A stretch of DNA of 64,000 nt. Source: Microbulbifer aggregans (lineage in GTDB: Bacteria; Pseudomonadota; Gammaproteobacteria; Pseudomonadales; Cellvibrionaceae). A program made the position numbers and the translations under genes. The notes under the pieces were generated by a model. It saw only the letters and a list, made by a program, of their open reading frames with translations. It had not been told where the DNA came from and made no database searches. Where the stretch lies: NCBI RefSeq assembly GCF_020524005.1, contig NZ_JAIVKK010000011.1:112380-176379 (forward strand), written 5' to 3'. This document shows, piece after piece, positions 1-9,583 of the stretch (the first letter of the stretch is position 1; the number at the start of each line of letters is the position of its first letter).

Positions 1-121
1 TCGGTATATGCGTGGACCGGACTACACTGCTGTTCGTGATGTAACAAGCGACATATTCGCAGGGCAGAACGCGCGGTCACCTCAAGTGATGGCAACTGCA
101 AAGCAAGCGAGGCAGAAGCAA

Positions 122-421
122 ATGAAACAAATGATCGTGATCCTGGGAATGGCACTGTGTACTGCCGGCGTGGCGCAAGCCGATTCGGCGGAAGACAAAT
201 ACCAGAAAGCCTGCCATGTCTGCCATGCCACTGGCGTAGCCAACGCGCCCAAGGTGCATGATGTTGAGGCGTGGAAGCCGCGGCTCGATAAGGGAATGGA
301 CGCATTGCTCGCTTCAGTCAAAAACGGCCTCAATGCGATGCCCCCAGGTGGCATGTGCTCGGATTGTTCCGATGAGGATTACAAAGCGCTGATCAAGTTT
401 ATGTCATCGCCCAAGCAATAG
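122..421 (+). CDS. Cytochrome c5 family monohaem protein
   Basis: Small periplasmic c-type cytochrome that carries electrons between respiratory complexes. From this ATG the product is 99 residues: a signal peptide (about 1-20, ending AQA), one haem site C31-x-x-C34-H35 and Met73 in MPPGGM as the likely sixth iron ligand. C79 and C82 (CSDC), just after that Met, form the disulphide loop typical of the cytochrome c5 subgroup. The start was chosen because CGAGG (108-112) lies 9 bases upstream and translation begins directly with the signal peptide; longer in-frame starts at 8 and 89 would put a charged stretch ahead of it. It is followed by about 210 bp of non-coding sequence before maeA and is probably transcribed alone. 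The exact redox partner cannot be told. Confidence 0.88.
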   Translation: MKQMIVILGMALCTAGVAQADSAEDKYQKACHVCHATGVANAPKVHDVEAWKPRLDKGMDALLASVKNGLNAMPPGGMCSDCSDEDYKALIKFMSSPKQ

Positions 422-631
422 CAGTATTCGCGCCGGCCTACACGGTTGTTATTTCCTGTCGTCGGCGTTAGGCTCGCGCGCATTCCAAATTCATCGGATT
501 TCGCCGTTATTGAACAAGATGTGTGACTGAGAATCGCATATTGTTCTTAGTGAAAAGCGTATCCGGTTGAATCCCTTTGAATGTGCGTGCCGGCGCTATT
601 GCCGGTGCCGCGATACCCCGACGACGCTGTA

Positions 632-2311
632 ATGACCAACGAAGATAAACGCCCCCTTTATATCCCCCACGCGGGTCCTTCACTGCTGGAATTGCCACTG
701 CTGAACAAGGGCAGTGCGTTTTCCCTTAAAGAGCGGATCGAGTTCAATCTGATCGGCCTGCTGCCGAATAATGTCGAGAGCATCGATGAGCAGGTGCGTC
801 GGGCCTACCACCAGTACGAGCAGTGCAAGAGTGACCTGGACCGGCATATCTTCCTGCGCGCCATTCAGGACGACAACGAAACCCTGTTCTTCCGCCTGAT
901 TGTTGAGCACATCGAGGAGATGCTGCCGATCATCTACACGCCGACCGTCGGGCAGGCGTGTGAAGAGTTTTCCAGTATTTACCGCAACCACCGTGGGCTG
1001 TTTGTTTCCTACGCAGATCGGGAGTACATGGACGATATTCTGCGCAGCGCCACCAAGGATAACGTCAAGGTTATCGTGGTCACCGATGGCGAACGTATCC
1101 TCGGTCTTGGAGACCAGGGTATCGGCGGCATGGGGATCCCCATTGGCAAGCTGTCCCTGTATACCGCCTGTGGTCGTATCAGCCCGGCGAATACCCTGCC
1201 GGTGATGCTGGATGTGGGTACCAACAACCGCACACTGCTGAACGATCCCATGTATATGGGGTGGCGCCACGAGCGAATCTCCCAGGAAGAGTATGACGAA
1301 TTCATCGCCGACTTTATGGCCGCGGTAAAGCGCCGCTGGCCGAAAGTACTGGTGCAGTTTGAAGACTTTGCCCAGACCAATGCGATGCCGTTGCTGGAGC
1401 GCTACCGCGACGAAATCTGCTGCTTCAACGACGATATCCAGGGCACCGCATCGGTGTGCCTGGGCACTGTGCTGGCGGCGAGCAAGGCCAAGCAGGAAAA
1501 ACTCAGTGCACAGCGGGTTCTGGTGGTCGGCGCCGGCTCCGCCGGCTGTGGCATCGCCGAGCAGATCGTGAAGGCGATGATGGAAGAGGGCATGGAGGAA
1601 GAGGCCGCTCGCAAGCAGCTGTTCATGTTTGATCGCTATGGGTTGGTCACCAGTGACATGAAAAACCTGCACGACTTCCAGGCGCGACTGGCGCGATCCT
1701 CAGACGAGTTCCCGGACGCCAGCGAGTGGGATTTGCAGCAGCTGATCGAGCAGGTGCGCCCCACCATCATGATCGGCGTTTCCGGGCAGGGTGGCCTGTT
1801 TACCCAGCCGGTCGTCGAGGCCATGCACAAAGGCTGCCCGCGTCCACTGATCATGCCTCTGTCCAACCCCACTTCCCGCGCTGAAGCCACGCCGCAGGAA
1901 ATCCTGACCTGGACCCAGGGTGAGGCGATGGTGGCAACCGGCAGTCCGTTTGATCCGGTAGAGATTGACGGTGTAAGCCACACCATTGCCCAGTGCAACA
2001 ATGTGTACATCTTCCCCGGTGTCGGGCTGGGTGTCATCGCCGCTGGTGCACGCCGGGTTACCGACAACATGCTGATGGCGGCATCCAACGCGCTGGCAGA
2101 ACATGCGCCTGTCGTGAAGAGTACAGAGGGGGCACTGTTACCGCCGCTGGCGGAAATTCGCGATATCACGCTCTACATTGCCCGCGCAGTGGGTATTCAG
2201 GCTCAGGAAGACGGTGTGGCACCGAAGGTAACCGAGGAGCGGCTGGAAGCGTCGATAGAGCGCCACTCCTGGTACCCCGCGTACCGGAAGTATCGCCGTC
2301 GATCTATCTGA
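632..2311 (+). CDS. maeA: NAD-dependent malic enzyme
   Basis: Oxidative decarboxylation of malate to pyruvate and CO2 with NAD, linking the TCA cycle to pyruvate. The 559-residue product matches the long MaeA/SfcA type nearly end to end. Visible motifs are [19 protein letters not shown] at the N-terminus, YTPTVG (catalytic Tyr), [14 protein letters not shown], the metal-binding [12 protein letters not shown] and [10 protein letters not shown] segments, and the dinucleotide fold [13 protein letters not shown]. The start at 632 gives [12 protein letters not shown], which aligns with the family N-terminus; an upstream in-frame ATG at 581 would add 17 residues with no family counterpart. No strong ribosome site is seen. 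The gene stands alone and ends at a clear terminator. MaeB-type NADP enzymes are much longer, so that alternative is unlikely. Confidence 0.97.
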   Translation: MTNEDKRPLYIPHAGPSLLELPLLNKGSAFSLKERIEFNLIGLLPNNVESIDEQVRRAYHQYEQCKSDLDRHIFLRAIQDDNETLFFRLIVEHIEEMLPIIYTPTVGQACEEFSSIYRNHRGLFVSYADREYMDDILRSATKDNVKVIVVTDGERILGLGDQGIGGMGIPIGKLSLYTACGRISPANTLPVMLDVGTNNRTLLNDPMYMGWRHERISQEEYDEFIADFMAAVKRRWPKVLVQFEDFAQTNAMPLLERYRDEICCFNDDIQGTASVCLGTVLAASKAKQEKLSAQRVLVVGAGSAGCGIAEQIVKAMMEEGMEEEAARKQLFMFDRYGLVTSDMKNLHDFQARLARSSDEFPDASEWDLQQLIEQVRPTIMIGVSGQGGLFTQPVVEAMHKGCPRPLIMPLSNPTSRAEATPQEILTWTQGEAMVATGSPFDPVEIDGVSHTIAQCNNVYIFPGVGLGVIAAGARRVTDNMLMAASNALAEHAPVVKSTEGALLPPLAEIRDITLYIARAVGIQAQEDGVAPKVTEERLEASIERHSWYPAYRKYRRRSI

Positions 2312-2342
2312 GTAAGCGAACCGGAACATACGTTGGAATGTG

Positions 2343-2373
2343 AAAAAGGCGCCTCACTATAGGCGCCTTTTTT
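2343..2373 (+). terminator. Rho-independent terminator after maeA
   Basis: A GGCGCC stem (2348-2353 with 2362-2367) encloses an 8-base loop, with an A-run before and six Ts after. It lies 30 bp past the maeA stop. The remaining gap to the AraC gene (2374-2669) holds only short G/C-rich inverted repeats; I see no gene in it. Confidence 0.88.
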
Positions 2374-2669
2374 ATTGGATAAAAAGTGGCCGGAGGGGCC
2401 GGTCACTGTGGAATTCTGGATTTGCAGGAACTGCCCTGAGGGCGGGTTGGTGACTGGGCTAAGTGCCCACAGAACAGCCCTGCTTAAATAGTCTGGCCCA
2501 GTCCGGTCGGTTTGGCTTGCTGATAATGAAAAAACGGTGACGGATTTTTAGCGGCTCGGGCCTGCAGGCCATTCCGGCACTGCAAAACATCCACAGGGCC
2601 AGCCCCGAATGTGGATATTTACGCAAAACCCCGGTAACTAGTGACAGGATTTGGTGGTGTTGGTTGCCA

Positions 2670-3707
2670 TCAGGCGGGCAGTTTTTCCCGCCGGTACTCC
2701 GTGGGAGTGCACTCATGGCGGCGCTTGAAGGCGGCATTGAAGGGGCTCAGTGAGCGATAGCCAATATCCAGTGCAATTGTCAGCACCGGCAGGTGCGCCT
2801 CATCTGGATCTGCGAGGCGGCGGCTGGCCTCGTCGATACGGAACTGGTTCAGGTATTCATTGAAGTTGCGATAACCGAGATGACGGTTGATCAGCACCCG
2901 CAGCACATGTTCGCGGGCATCCAGTTGTTCGGCCAGCGAGCGAATGGTCAATCCGGTATGGCGGTAACCGCCACTGCTCATATGTGTCTGCAACTTTTCC
3001 AGTAGTTGGCGCTGGGGTTGATCGAGTGTTGCAGGTTCTGCCTGCGTAGCCAGTGATTCGGCTACGGGTTCGATCGCCGGAGGGAGCGATTCCTCCAGAG
3101 CCCGCGGAGACAGTGCGAGCAGCCACAGGCTGGAGGCAAACGTGAGGATCGATACCAGCACAACGTGCAGGGTCGGCACACCGCGGGGCACCTGGTGGTA
3201 GCTGAATGCGAACTCTGCGAAAACCACGATGAGCATATAGCCGCCAATGGCAATCAGCAGGGCAACCCTTAGCTGGCGCCGCTCCGCCACCAGGTCAGAG
3301 TGCAGCTGTTGCAGGAGGGTGTTGAGTCCGGCGCCAATCAGGGCCAGTTTGAAGGGCTGGGCGATCACATAAAATGCGGGATGCAGGTTCAGGTGGCTGG
3401 CGAGATCAATGGCAAAGTCTGTGGCGATGAGCCACCAGCCCCAACGGGGAAAGTCCTGACTATCGCTACACAGCGCGTGGGCGAACAGCCAGAACGCGGC
3501 CGGCACCACGATTACGGGCAGCGCGAGTAGCAGGTCGAGCAGGGGATGAGAGCTGCCAAATAACGGCCGCAGCAGGTAAAACAGGGCACCGCAGATTACA
3601 ACTAGAAGCCAGGTACTGCCGCTGTGCCGGTAGCGACTTATGCCGATCCTAGCCGCGGCCAGCAGTAGCAGGCTGCAGGATGCCCCGGTAAAAAAATCGT
3701 AATTCAC
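2670..3707 (-). CDS. AraC-family regulator with N-terminal membrane domain
   Basis: A 345-residue protein in two parts. Residues about 1-205 are strongly hydrophobic, with roughly seven possible transmembrane helices (for example SLLLLAAARIGI, LLDLLLALPVIVVPAAFWLF, LRVALLIAIGGYMLIVVF). Residues about 235-345 form an AraC/XylS DNA-binding domain with two helix-turn-helix units: LTIRSLAEQLDAREHVLRVLINRHLGYRNFNEYLNQFRIDEA is the first, and the second ends in the typical IALDIGYRSLSPFNAAFKRRHECTPTEYRR. This layout is known from membrane-anchored AraC regulators that sense a signal at the inner membrane and bind DNA directly. The ligand and target are not visible. Only about 50 bp separate its start from the 3' end of the transglycosylase gene upstream on the same strand, so co-transcription is possible. 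Confidence 0.9.
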   Translation of the reverse strand: MNYDFFTGASCSLLLLAAARIGISRYRHSGSTWLLVVICGALFYLLRPLFGSSHPLLDLLLALPVIVVPAAFWLFAHALCSDSQDFPRWGWWLIATDFAIDLASHLNLHPAFYVIAQPFKLALIGAGLNTLLQQLHSDLVAERRQLRVALLIAIGGYMLIVVFAEFAFSYHQVPRGVPTLHVVLVSILTFASSLWLLALSPRALEESLPPAIEPVAESLATQAEPATLDQPQRQLLEKLQTHMSSGGYRHTGLTIRSLAEQLDAREHVLRVLINRHLGYRNFNEYLNQFRIDEASRRLADPDEAHLPVLTIALDIGYRSLSPFNAAFKRRHECTPTEYRREKLPA

Positions 3708-3755
3708 GGCGTGCCTCTTATTTTATTTCTTTTACGCGCTTGTTCATTTGCCTGT

Positions 3756-4316
3756 TTAGCGCCAGCGATCGGCCCAGGCGTCCAGTACTTTACTGCTGTA
3801 CGTATGGCGGCCGTAGCTGCCGTTGTAGTAGGCCAGCGCGTTGGCCATATTACCTTTGGCCTTGCCGATATAGTGTTTGAGGATGGTACAGCCGTAACGG
3901 AGGTTGGTGTCCATATCGATGAGGTTGTCTTCGGGGCGGCCGATTTCGTTCTTCCAGAACGGCATCACCTGCATCATACCCTGGGCGCCCACCCGGGAAA
4001 TCGCATAGGGATTGAAGGCGCTTTCGATCTGGATCACGGCGAGGACAATTTCAGGCTGCAGACCCGCTCGAGTTGCTTCCCTGTGGATGGCCTTCAGCAC
4101 CCGCATGCGCTCCTCTGGCGCCTTGATATAGCGGGCCAGGGGCTGGGATTTTGACATCAGCCAAACCTCGGCATCAAAGCGGTCCGCAAACGAGTCCGCT
4201 TCAGTCACTGCACCTTTCAATGCGAGCAGCAGCTCCGGGTCCACCTTTTTTACCTGGGCGGATACGGTGGTGCTGATCAGGCATAGCAGTAGTGAGGTAA
4301 AGACTGTTCTTATCAT
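3756..4316 (-). CDS. Lytic transglycosylase, SLT domain
   Basis: Periplasmic murein-cleaving enzyme of the soluble lytic transglycosylase fold. The 186-residue product starts with a signal peptide (MIRTVFTSLLLCLISTTVSA). The SLT domain fills the C-terminal half: VIQIESAFNPYAISRVGAQGMMQVMP carries the catalytic Glu in QIES and the GAQGMMQVMP signature, followed by NLRYGCTILKHYI and ALAYYNGS. It is short for the family, with no LysM or extra repeats. The ATG at 4316 was chosen for the signal peptide although no good ribosome site precedes it; the frame stays open to 4493, but that extension runs through the intergenic palindrome A and is unlikely to be coding. Confidence 0.88.
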   Translation of the reverse strand: MIRTVFTSLLLCLISTTVSAQVKKVDPELLLALKGAVTEADSFADRFDAEVWLMSKSQPLARYIKAPEERMRVLKAIHREATRAGLQPEIVLAVIQIESAFNPYAISRVGAQGMMQVMPFWKNEIGRPEDNLIDMDTNLRYGCTILKHYIGKAKGNMANALAYYNGSYGRHTYSSKVLDAWADRWR

Positions 4317-4393
4317 GAGGGGGATTTTACGGGAAGCTATTGGGTTGCGGTACTGCGAGTGAGGCGCGGTGGGATGAAAGCCCTGAATTAGCT

Positions 4394-4520
4394 GTGGTGG
4401 CGGCCCAGCTTCCGGGTATCCCCTTGCGAGACACGCCGTGAACCCATCCATGGGGGCTCTTCTGCGAGGTCCCTCTCGCAGAAGGTCTCGCAAGGGGATA
4501 CCCGGTATCAGGGCCTTCGC
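4394..4520 (+). repeat. Nested palindrome repeat, copy A
   Basis: Member of a dispersed family with seven copies in this window. It begins with GTGGCGG-like sequence and ends CCTTCGC. A perfect 21 bp outer stem (4412-4432 with 4485-4505) encloses two hairpins: CCC-ATCCAT-GGG and a 9 bp stem TTCTGCGAG/CTCGCAGAA with loop GTCCCT. It lies between the transglycosylase gene and proS, tail to tail with copy B. Confidence 0.85.
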
Positions 4521-4569
4521 GTTTAAGTCTCGGAGTTCGTTTGCAATGAGTAGAGCTCAAGAGCAAAGG

Positions 4570-4692
4570 GCGAAGGTCTAGTGCTGGGTGGAGGGTTTCA
4601 GGATCGTCGCAAACAGGGACGTTTGCGACGAAGCGTACAGGGATGTATTCACCGCGGTCCTGAAACCCTCCACCCAGTGCTTGACCGCCACC
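4570..4692 (-). repeat. Nested palindrome repeat, copy B
   Basis: Same family as copy A in the opposite orientation. Read on the minus strand it runs GTGGCGG, a 20 bp arm, TAC-ATCCCT-GTA, a second hairpin GTCGCAAAC/GTTTGCGAC with loop GTCCCT, the complementary arm, then CCTTCGC. The small first stem is TAC/GTA here against CCC/GGG in copy A, with the loop kept. Confidence 0.85.
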
Positions 4693-4722
4693 GGAGCTTC
4701 TTACGAAGTCCTATTAAGGGGT

Positions 4723-6453
4723 TTAGTGTGGAATCATTTCTAGCAAGGTGTCGATGATCTGATCCGCAGAGAACTCCTGGTTCTCGCTGTCGCGACGTCC
4801 CTTGTACTCGATGTGGCCTTTTTCGAGACCGCGGTCGCCGATCACGATGCGGTGCGGGATACCCATCAGCTCGACGTCCGCCAGCATTGCACCCAGGCGC
4901 GCCTTGGGCTCATCCATCAACAGGACATCAATGCCCTTGGCAGTGAGAGTCTCGTAGATATGCTCGCACTTCTGCTGAACCACTTCGCTCTTCTGCATAT
5001 TGATCGGCACGATCGCCAGCTGGAACGGCGCGATGGCTTCCGGCCAGATGATGCCGGCGTCGTCGTGGTTCTGCTCGATAGCCGCCGCCACCACACGGGA
5101 AACACCGATGCCATAGCAACCCATGGTCATCACCTGCTCCTTGCCGTTCTCGTCCAGCACCGTCGCATTCATTGCGCGGCTGTACTTGTCGCCCAGCTGG
5201 AAAATGTGGCCAACCTCGATACCGCGCTTGATTTCCAGGGTGCCCTGGCCGCAGGGGCTGGCATCGCCCGGTACCACATTGCGCAGATCTTCAACGCGTT
5301 TCAGCGCAACGTCACGCTCCCAGTTCACCCCGGTCAGGTGATAGTCATCTTTGTTGGCGCCGCAGATGAAGTCCGCCAGATGTGCCGCAGCGCGGTCCAC
5401 CAGCACCTCGATTTCCAGGCCTACAGGACCCAGCGAGCCGATGCCACAACCCAGCTCCGCAGCAATGCGCGCTTCCGGGGCAAATTGCAGCGGGCTGGCA
5501 ATGCCAGGCAGTTTTTCGGCTTTCAGTTCATTCAGGTCGTGATCACCACGCAGCACCAGGGCTACCAGCGGCGCGGTTTCACCTTCTTCTTCGGTTTCGC
5601 CGAGAACGATCAGGGTCTTCACGGAGTGCGCCGGGTCGGTGGCCAGGAATTCACTGACGGCAGCAATGGTTTTCTGGTTCGGAGTGTGCACCTCTGCCAT
5701 TTCTTTGCTGGCAGCCGGGCGCTCGCCAGCCGGTGCGACCGCTTCTGCAAGCTCGACGTTGGCCGCGTAGCGGCTGCCGGTGGAGAACGCGATATCGTCT
5801 TCGCCGCTCTGGGCCAGAACGTGGAACTCATGGGAGCTGGAGCCACCGATGGAGCCGGTGTCTGCCAGAACCGGACGGTAATCGAGACCGATGCGATCAA
5901 AGATACGGCAGTAGGCGCCATGCATGATGTCGTAGGTTTCCTGCAATGAATCCGCGTTCAGGTGGAAGGAGTAGGCGTCCTTCATGGTGAACTCCCGCGC
6001 GCGCATTACTCCAAAGCGCGGACGGATCTCGTCGCGGAACTTGGTCTGGATCTGATAGAAATTGGCCGGCAGCTGCTTGTAGCTGTTTACTTCGGTGCGG
6101 ATCAGATCTGTGATCACTTCCTCGTGGGTCGGGCCCAGGCAGAAAGAATTATTGTGGCGATCCTCGATGCGCAGCAGCTCGGGGCCGTATTGCTGCCAGC
6201 GGCCGGATTCTTCCCACAGTTCTGAAGGCTGCACGACCGGCATCAACACTTCCAGAGAGCCGGCACTGTTCATTTCTTCGCGCACAATCGCTTCAACCTT
6301 GCGCAGTACGCGCAGACCGGTTGGCATCCAGGTATACAAGCCGGATGCGAGGCGGCGGATCATGCCGGCGCGGAGCATCAGCTGGTGGCTGATGACCACT
6401 GCGTCATTGGGGGTTTCTTTCTGGGTGCCGATCAGATAGCGGGATGCGCGCAT
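4723..6453 (-). CDS. proS: Prolyl-tRNA synthetase
   Basis: Charges tRNA-Pro. The 576 residues are full length for the bacterial class II ProRS with an editing insertion. Class II motifs are visible: [24 protein letters not shown] near the N-terminus, [28 protein letters not shown] (motif 2) and [10 protein letters not shown] (motif 3). The middle part (about 225-400) is the INS deacylase domain that clears mischarged Ala-tRNA-Pro, with the [17 protein letters not shown] segment near its end. The C-terminal anticodon domain contains [34 protein letters not shown]. It lies downstream of the HU gene on the same strand, separated by a terminator, and its 3' side carries palindromes A and B. Confidence 0.97.
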   Translation of the reverse strand: MRASRYLIGTQKETPNDAVVISHQLMLRAGMIRRLASGLYTWMPTGLRVLRKVEAIVREEMNSAGSLEVLMPVVQPSELWEESGRWQQYGPELLRIEDRHNNSFCLGPTHEEVITDLIRTEVNSYKQLPANFYQIQTKFRDEIRPRFGVMRAREFTMKDAYSFHLNADSLQETYDIMHGAYCRIFDRIGLDYRPVLADTGSIGGSSSHEFHVLAQSGEDDIAFSTGSRYAANVELAEAVAPAGERPAASKEMAEVHTPNQKTIAAVSEFLATDPAHSVKTLIVLGETEEEGETAPLVALVLRGDHDLNELKAEKLPGIASPLQFAPEARIAAELGCGIGSLGPVGLEIEVLVDRAAAHLADFICGANKDDYHLTGVNWERDVALKRVEDLRNVVPGDASPCGQGTLEIKRGIEVGHIFQLGDKYSRAMNATVLDENGKEQVMTMGCYGIGVSRVVAAAIEQNHDDAGIIWPEAIAPFQLAIVPINMQKSEVVQQKCEHIYETLTAKGIDVLLMDEPKARLGAMLADVELMGIPHRIVIGDRGLEKGHIEYKGRRDSENQEFSADQIIDTLLEMIPH

Positions 6454-6608
6454 ATTGCTTTCTTTATATATCAGTGAAAATTAGAGGGCGGCCATTTTAC
6501 GCTGGCGGGGGTGGGTTTTGGTAGGGGCGGTTGGGTGATCGAGGCATTTGCTCCGACGCGAAGGCGGAGCACCGGGCACCCACTGCTTAAACAGTAAGCC
6601 CAAAACAG

Positions 6609-6632
6609 AAAACCCCGCAAAAGCGGGGTTTT
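6609..6632 (-). terminator. Terminator after the HU gene
   Basis: AAAACCCCGC-AAAA-GCGGGGTTTT, a symmetric stem with A and T flanks, 21 bp past the HU stop. On the minus strand it ends in a T-run, so it would separate HU from proS. Confidence 0.82.
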
Positions 6633-6653
6633 CGCGGCGGAAAGCGGCGAGTA

Positions 6654-7097
6654 TCAGGACTCGGCCATCTCTTTCAGCTTCTTCAGCGGGCGAATTTTCA
6701 CCTGGATGCTGGCCGGCTTGGCCTTGAATACGGTCTCTTCACCGGTGAAGGGGTTGATACCTTTGCGGGCTTTCTTGGCCGGCTTCTTCACGGTGGTGAT
6801 TTTCAGCAGACCCGGCAGGGCGAATTCACCCACTGCGCGTTTCTTCACGTGACCTTCGATCACATCGGTCAGCTCGTCCAGAACAGCCTGTACCTGCTTG
6901 CGGGACAGCTCGGTTTTCTCGGCGATCTGGTTCAGGATCTGGGTCTTGGTGTACTTCTCTTTGACAGCAGTCACTTTCTTGGCCGGAGCGGCCTTGGCTG
7001 CTGTTTTCTTGGCTGCTGCTTTCTTGGCTGGAGCCTTCTTGGCTGCAGTCTTCTTGGCGGGGGCTTTCTTAGCTGCTGCTTTCTTGCTTGCGGCCAT
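6654..7097 (-). CDS. HU-family DNA-binding protein with Lys/Ala-rich N-terminal tail
   Basis: Nucleoid-associated protein of 147 residues. Residues 1-45 are a low-complexity basic tail of repeated (A)PAKK/AAKK units. Residues about 50-147 are an HU/IHF fold: YTKTQILNQIAEKTELSRKQVQAVLDELTDVIEGHV, then GEFALPGLLKI and the DNA-binding arm region RKGINPFTGEETVFKAKPASIQVKIRPLKKLKE, where the usual proline motif reads GINPFTGE. The ATG at 7097 has a good ribosome site (AGGAAG, 8 bases upstream); the open frame extends to 7232 but has no start signal there. The tail resembles histone H1-like bacterial proteins such as AlgP and should add non-specific DNA binding. It is monocistronic, with a terminator directly after it. 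Confidence 0.93.
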   Translation of the reverse strand: MAASKKAAAKKAPAKKTAAKKAPAKKAAAKKTAAKAAPAKKVTAVKEKYTKTQILNQIAEKTELSRKQVQAVLDELTDVIEGHVKKRAVGEFALPGLLKITTVKKPAKKARKGINPFTGEETVFKAKPASIQVKIRPLKKLKEMAES

Positions 7098-7335
7098 CGT
7101 TAGCTTCCTTCTGTATAAGTGTTTTTCCAATTGAGAGTGGTTCGGGAGGTTCGGAGATCGCCCGAAATCCCCAGTACAACAGGGTGTTCCCAAGTACTGG
7201 ACTGAGTATATCCAGTTTTTATCCGCGCGCACGGGGAAAAATTGGAAAAAAAGTGCTTTTTTACAGGGGTTTGGCTGGATTTTAGCCTTGTATACCCCCG
7301 CCGGGGGCCGAAGATACCCTCTGCGTACCGGTAAC

Positions 7336-7364
7336 TTCTTCCCTCCCCGGGGCTCATGTATAAT
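7336..7364 (+). promoter_or_regulatory. Likely sigma-70 promoter for fmdB-aspS-yebC
   Basis: A perfect TATAAT (7359-7364) lies 41 bp before the fmdB ATG. The hexamer at the 17 bp position, TTCTTC (7336-7341), is a weak -35. The rest of the 307 bp region between the divergent HU and fmdB genes holds a small C5/G5 hairpin (about 7291-7304) and no gene. Confidence 0.55.
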
Positions 7365-7404
7365 CTGCGCCCCTTTGGATTCCGTGCGATTTCGGGTAAC
7401 AGCA

Positions 7405-7668
7405 ATGCCTATCTACGAATACCAGTGCAAGGCCTGTGGCCACCAGATGGAAGCGCTGCAGCGTATGAGCGACGCTCCGCTGACAGACTGCCCCGCCTGT
7501 GAGCAGGCTGAACTGAGCAAGAAAATCTCTGCGGCCGGGTTTCGCCTCAAGGGCGGCGGTTGGTACGAGACCGACTTTAAAACCGGCAGCAAGAAGAACC
7601 TGGCCGGAGACGCCGGCAAATCGAATAAGGACAAACCGGCAGCCGCCGGCACTGTCAAAGCAAGCTGA
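7405..7668 (+). CDS. FmdB-family zinc ribbon protein
   Basis: An 87-residue protein starting MPIYEYQCKACGHQMEALQRMSDAPLTDCPACEQ, the standard FmdB/CxxC zinc-ribbon N-terminus with two Cys pairs (CKAC and CPAC) that should bind one zinc. A conserved FRLKGGGWYETDFK segment follows, then a low-complexity Lys/Ala/Gly tail. The ATG at 7405 is the family start; the frame is open upstream to 7288 but that part covers the promoter. It sits 32 bp ahead of aspS, an arrangement common in gammaproteobacteria, suggesting a shared transcript. Its molecular role is not established; regulation or assembly functions have been proposed for relatives. Confidence 0.9.
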   Translation: MPIYEYQCKACGHQMEALQRMSDAPLTDCPACEQAELSKKISAAGFRLKGGGWYETDFKTGSKKNLAGDAGKSNKDKPAAAGTVKAS

Positions 7669-7700
7669 TTCAACACTACTGACTAAGGGAATGAGACTCC

Positions 7701-9479
7701 ATGCGCACCGACTACTGTGGCGCCCTGCGATCCGCTGATATAGACCGCGAAGTAACCCTGTGTGGCTGGGTAGACCGCCGCCGCGACCACGGTGGAGTGA
7801 TCTTCATCGACCTGCGTGACCGGGATGGCATAGCCCAGGTCGTGTTTGACCCGGATGCCGCAGAGCACTTTGAGCTTGCCGACCGGGTGCGCAGTGAATA
7901 TGTCCTGAAGGTTACCGGACGTGTGCGCGCCCGCGCCCCTGAAGCGGTAAATCCGAATATGGTAACCGGTGAGATCGAGGTCTATGGTCTGCAGCTGGAA
8001 ATCCTCAACACCGCTGAAACGGTTCCTTTCCAGCTGGATGAGCACACGGCGGTAGGCGAAGATGTTCGTCTCAAATACCGCTATCTGGACCTGCGTCGCA
8101 ACGAGATGCAGCGCAACCTGCGATTCCGCTCCCAGATCACCAACGCCATCCGCAACTACCTGGATGGCGAGGGTTTCCTGGATATCGAGACCCCGATCCT
8201 GACCCGCGCGACCCCGGAAGGTGCCCGCGATTACCTGGTGCCTAGCCGCACCCACGGTGGCAAGTTCTTTGCCTTGCCGCAGTCACCACAGCTGTTCAAA
8301 CAGTTGCTGATGGTGTCCGGTTTCGACCGCTACTACCAGATTGCCAAGTGCTTCCGGGATGAAGACCTGCGTGCAGACCGCCAGCCGGAATTCACCCAGA
8401 TCGATATCGAGACCGCGTTTCTGGATGAAAACGCCATCATGTCCATTACCGAGGGCATGATCCGCAAGATGTTTAAAGAGCTGAAAGGCGTGGAGCTGGG
8501 CGAGTTCCCGCGCATGCCATACAGCGAAGCGATGGCCAAATTCGGTTCCGACAAGCCGGACCTGCGTATCCCGCTGGAGCTGGTGGACATCAAGGACCTG
8601 ATGACCGAAGTAGACTTCAAGGTGTTCTCCGGTCCGGCCAACGATCCAAACGGACGTGTTACCGCGCTGAAAGTGACTGGTGGCAACGACAAGCTCACTC
8701 GCAAGCAGATCGACGATTACACCAAGTTCGTCAGCATTTATGGTGCGAAAGGCCTGGCTTACATCAAGGTCAACGATCGCGCGGACCTGGAAAACGGTCT
8801 GCAGTCGCCGATCGTCAAATTCCTGCCGAATGAAGTGCGTGGTGCAATCCTGGATCGCCTGCAGGCGGAAACCGGCGACCTGATCTTCTTTGGTGCTGAC
8901 AAGGGCAAGATCGTTTCCGAAGCCCTCGGTGCCCTGCGTTGCAAGCTGGGTGAAGATCTCGACCTGTACGTGGCCGAATGGGCACCGCTGTGGGTGGTGG
9001 ACTTCCCGATGTTCGAAGAGAACGACGATGGTAGCCTGACTGCGCTGCACCACCCGTTTACCGCACCATCCTGTTCGCCGGAAGAACTGGCAAAGTCACC
9101 GCTGGAAGCCCTGTCACGTGCCTACGACATGGTACTGAACGGTACCGAGCTGGGCGGCGGCTCCATTCGTATTCACAATCAGGCTATGCAGCAGACGGTA
9201 TTCCGTGTGCTGGGCATTGAGGAAGAAGAGCAGCGCGAGAAGTTCGGCTTCCTGCTCGACGCGCTGAAGTACGGTGCTCCGCCCCACGGCGGCCTGGCAT
9301 TCGGTCTCGACCGCCTGGTGATGCTGATGACTGACAGCGATTCCATTCGCGACGTTATCGCCTTCCCGAAAACCCAGAGCGCAGCGTGTGTAATGACCGA
9401 TGCTCCTGGTGCCGTGGATACCAAGCAGCTGCGCGAGTTGAGCATTCGCCTGCGCAGCAAAGAAGACCAGATCAGTTAA
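7701..9479 (+). CDS. aspS: Aspartyl-tRNA synthetase
   Basis: Charges tRNA-Asp, and possibly also tRNA-Asn in organisms lacking AsnRS. The 592 residues are full length for bacterial AspRS: N-terminal OB-fold ([23 protein letters not shown]), class II motif 1 around [25 protein letters not shown], motif 2 ([27 protein letters not shown]), the bacterial GAD insertion in the middle and motif 3 ([12 protein letters not shown]). The start has a GGGA ribosome site about 10 bases upstream. It lies between fmdB and yebC; a REP-like element sits between aspS and yebC and may stabilise the upstream message. Confidence 0.98.
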   Translation: MRTDYCGALRSADIDREVTLCGWVDRRRDHGGVIFIDLRDRDGIAQVVFDPDAAEHFELADRVRSEYVLKVTGRVRARAPEAVNPNMVTGEIEVYGLQLEILNTAETVPFQLDEHTAVGEDVRLKYRYLDLRRNEMQRNLRFRSQITNAIRNYLDGEGFLDIETPILTRATPEGARDYLVPSRTHGGKFFALPQSPQLFKQLLMVSGFDRYYQIAKCFRDEDLRADRQPEFTQIDIETAFLDENAIMSITEGMIRKMFKELKGVELGEFPRMPYSEAMAKFGSDKPDLRIPLELVDIKDLMTEVDFKVFSGPANDPNGRVTALKVTGGNDKLTRKQIDDYTKFVSIYGAKGLAYIKVNDRADLENGLQSPIVKFLPNEVRGAILDRLQAETGDLIFFGADKGKIVSEALGALRCKLGEDLDLYVAEWAPLWVVDFPMFEENDDGSLTALHHPFTAPSCSPEELAKSPLEALSRAYDMVLNGTELGGGSIRIHNQAMQQTVFRVLGIEEEEQREKFGFLLDALKYGAPPHGGLAFGLDRLVMLMTDSDSIRDVIAFPKTQSAACVMTDAPGAVDTKQLRELSIRLRSKEDQIS

Positions 9480-9494
9480 GTTGGAAAAGCTGCT

Positions 9495-9559
9495 GTAGGA
9501 GCCTGCTTGCAGGCGAATCTCGCAGGGCGAAGAATGTTCGCCTGCGAGCAGGCTCCTAC
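9495..9559. repeat. REP-like inverted repeat, copy 1
   Basis: GTAGGAGCCTGCTTGCAGG followed by CGAA, and its inverted copy ending CAGGCTCCTAC; 23 bp arms with one mismatch around a 19 bp spacer. It resembles the pseudomonad REP core (GTAGGAGCGAGCTTGCTCGC). A second copy is at 53121. Confidence 0.85.
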
Positions 9560-9583
9560 GGCGAGTAGACGGAGGAGATATTG

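Noticed and set aside
680..1672. A 330-codon antisense frame over maeA
   Set aside because: Shadow of a strongly conserved gene; no family resemblance.
4317..4566. Upstream extension of the lytic transglycosylase and an extra small frame
   Set aside because: Both read through nested palindrome A; the signal peptide begins at 4316.
4813..5949. A 378-codon frame opposite proS
   Set aside because: Shadow of proS in the antisense frame.
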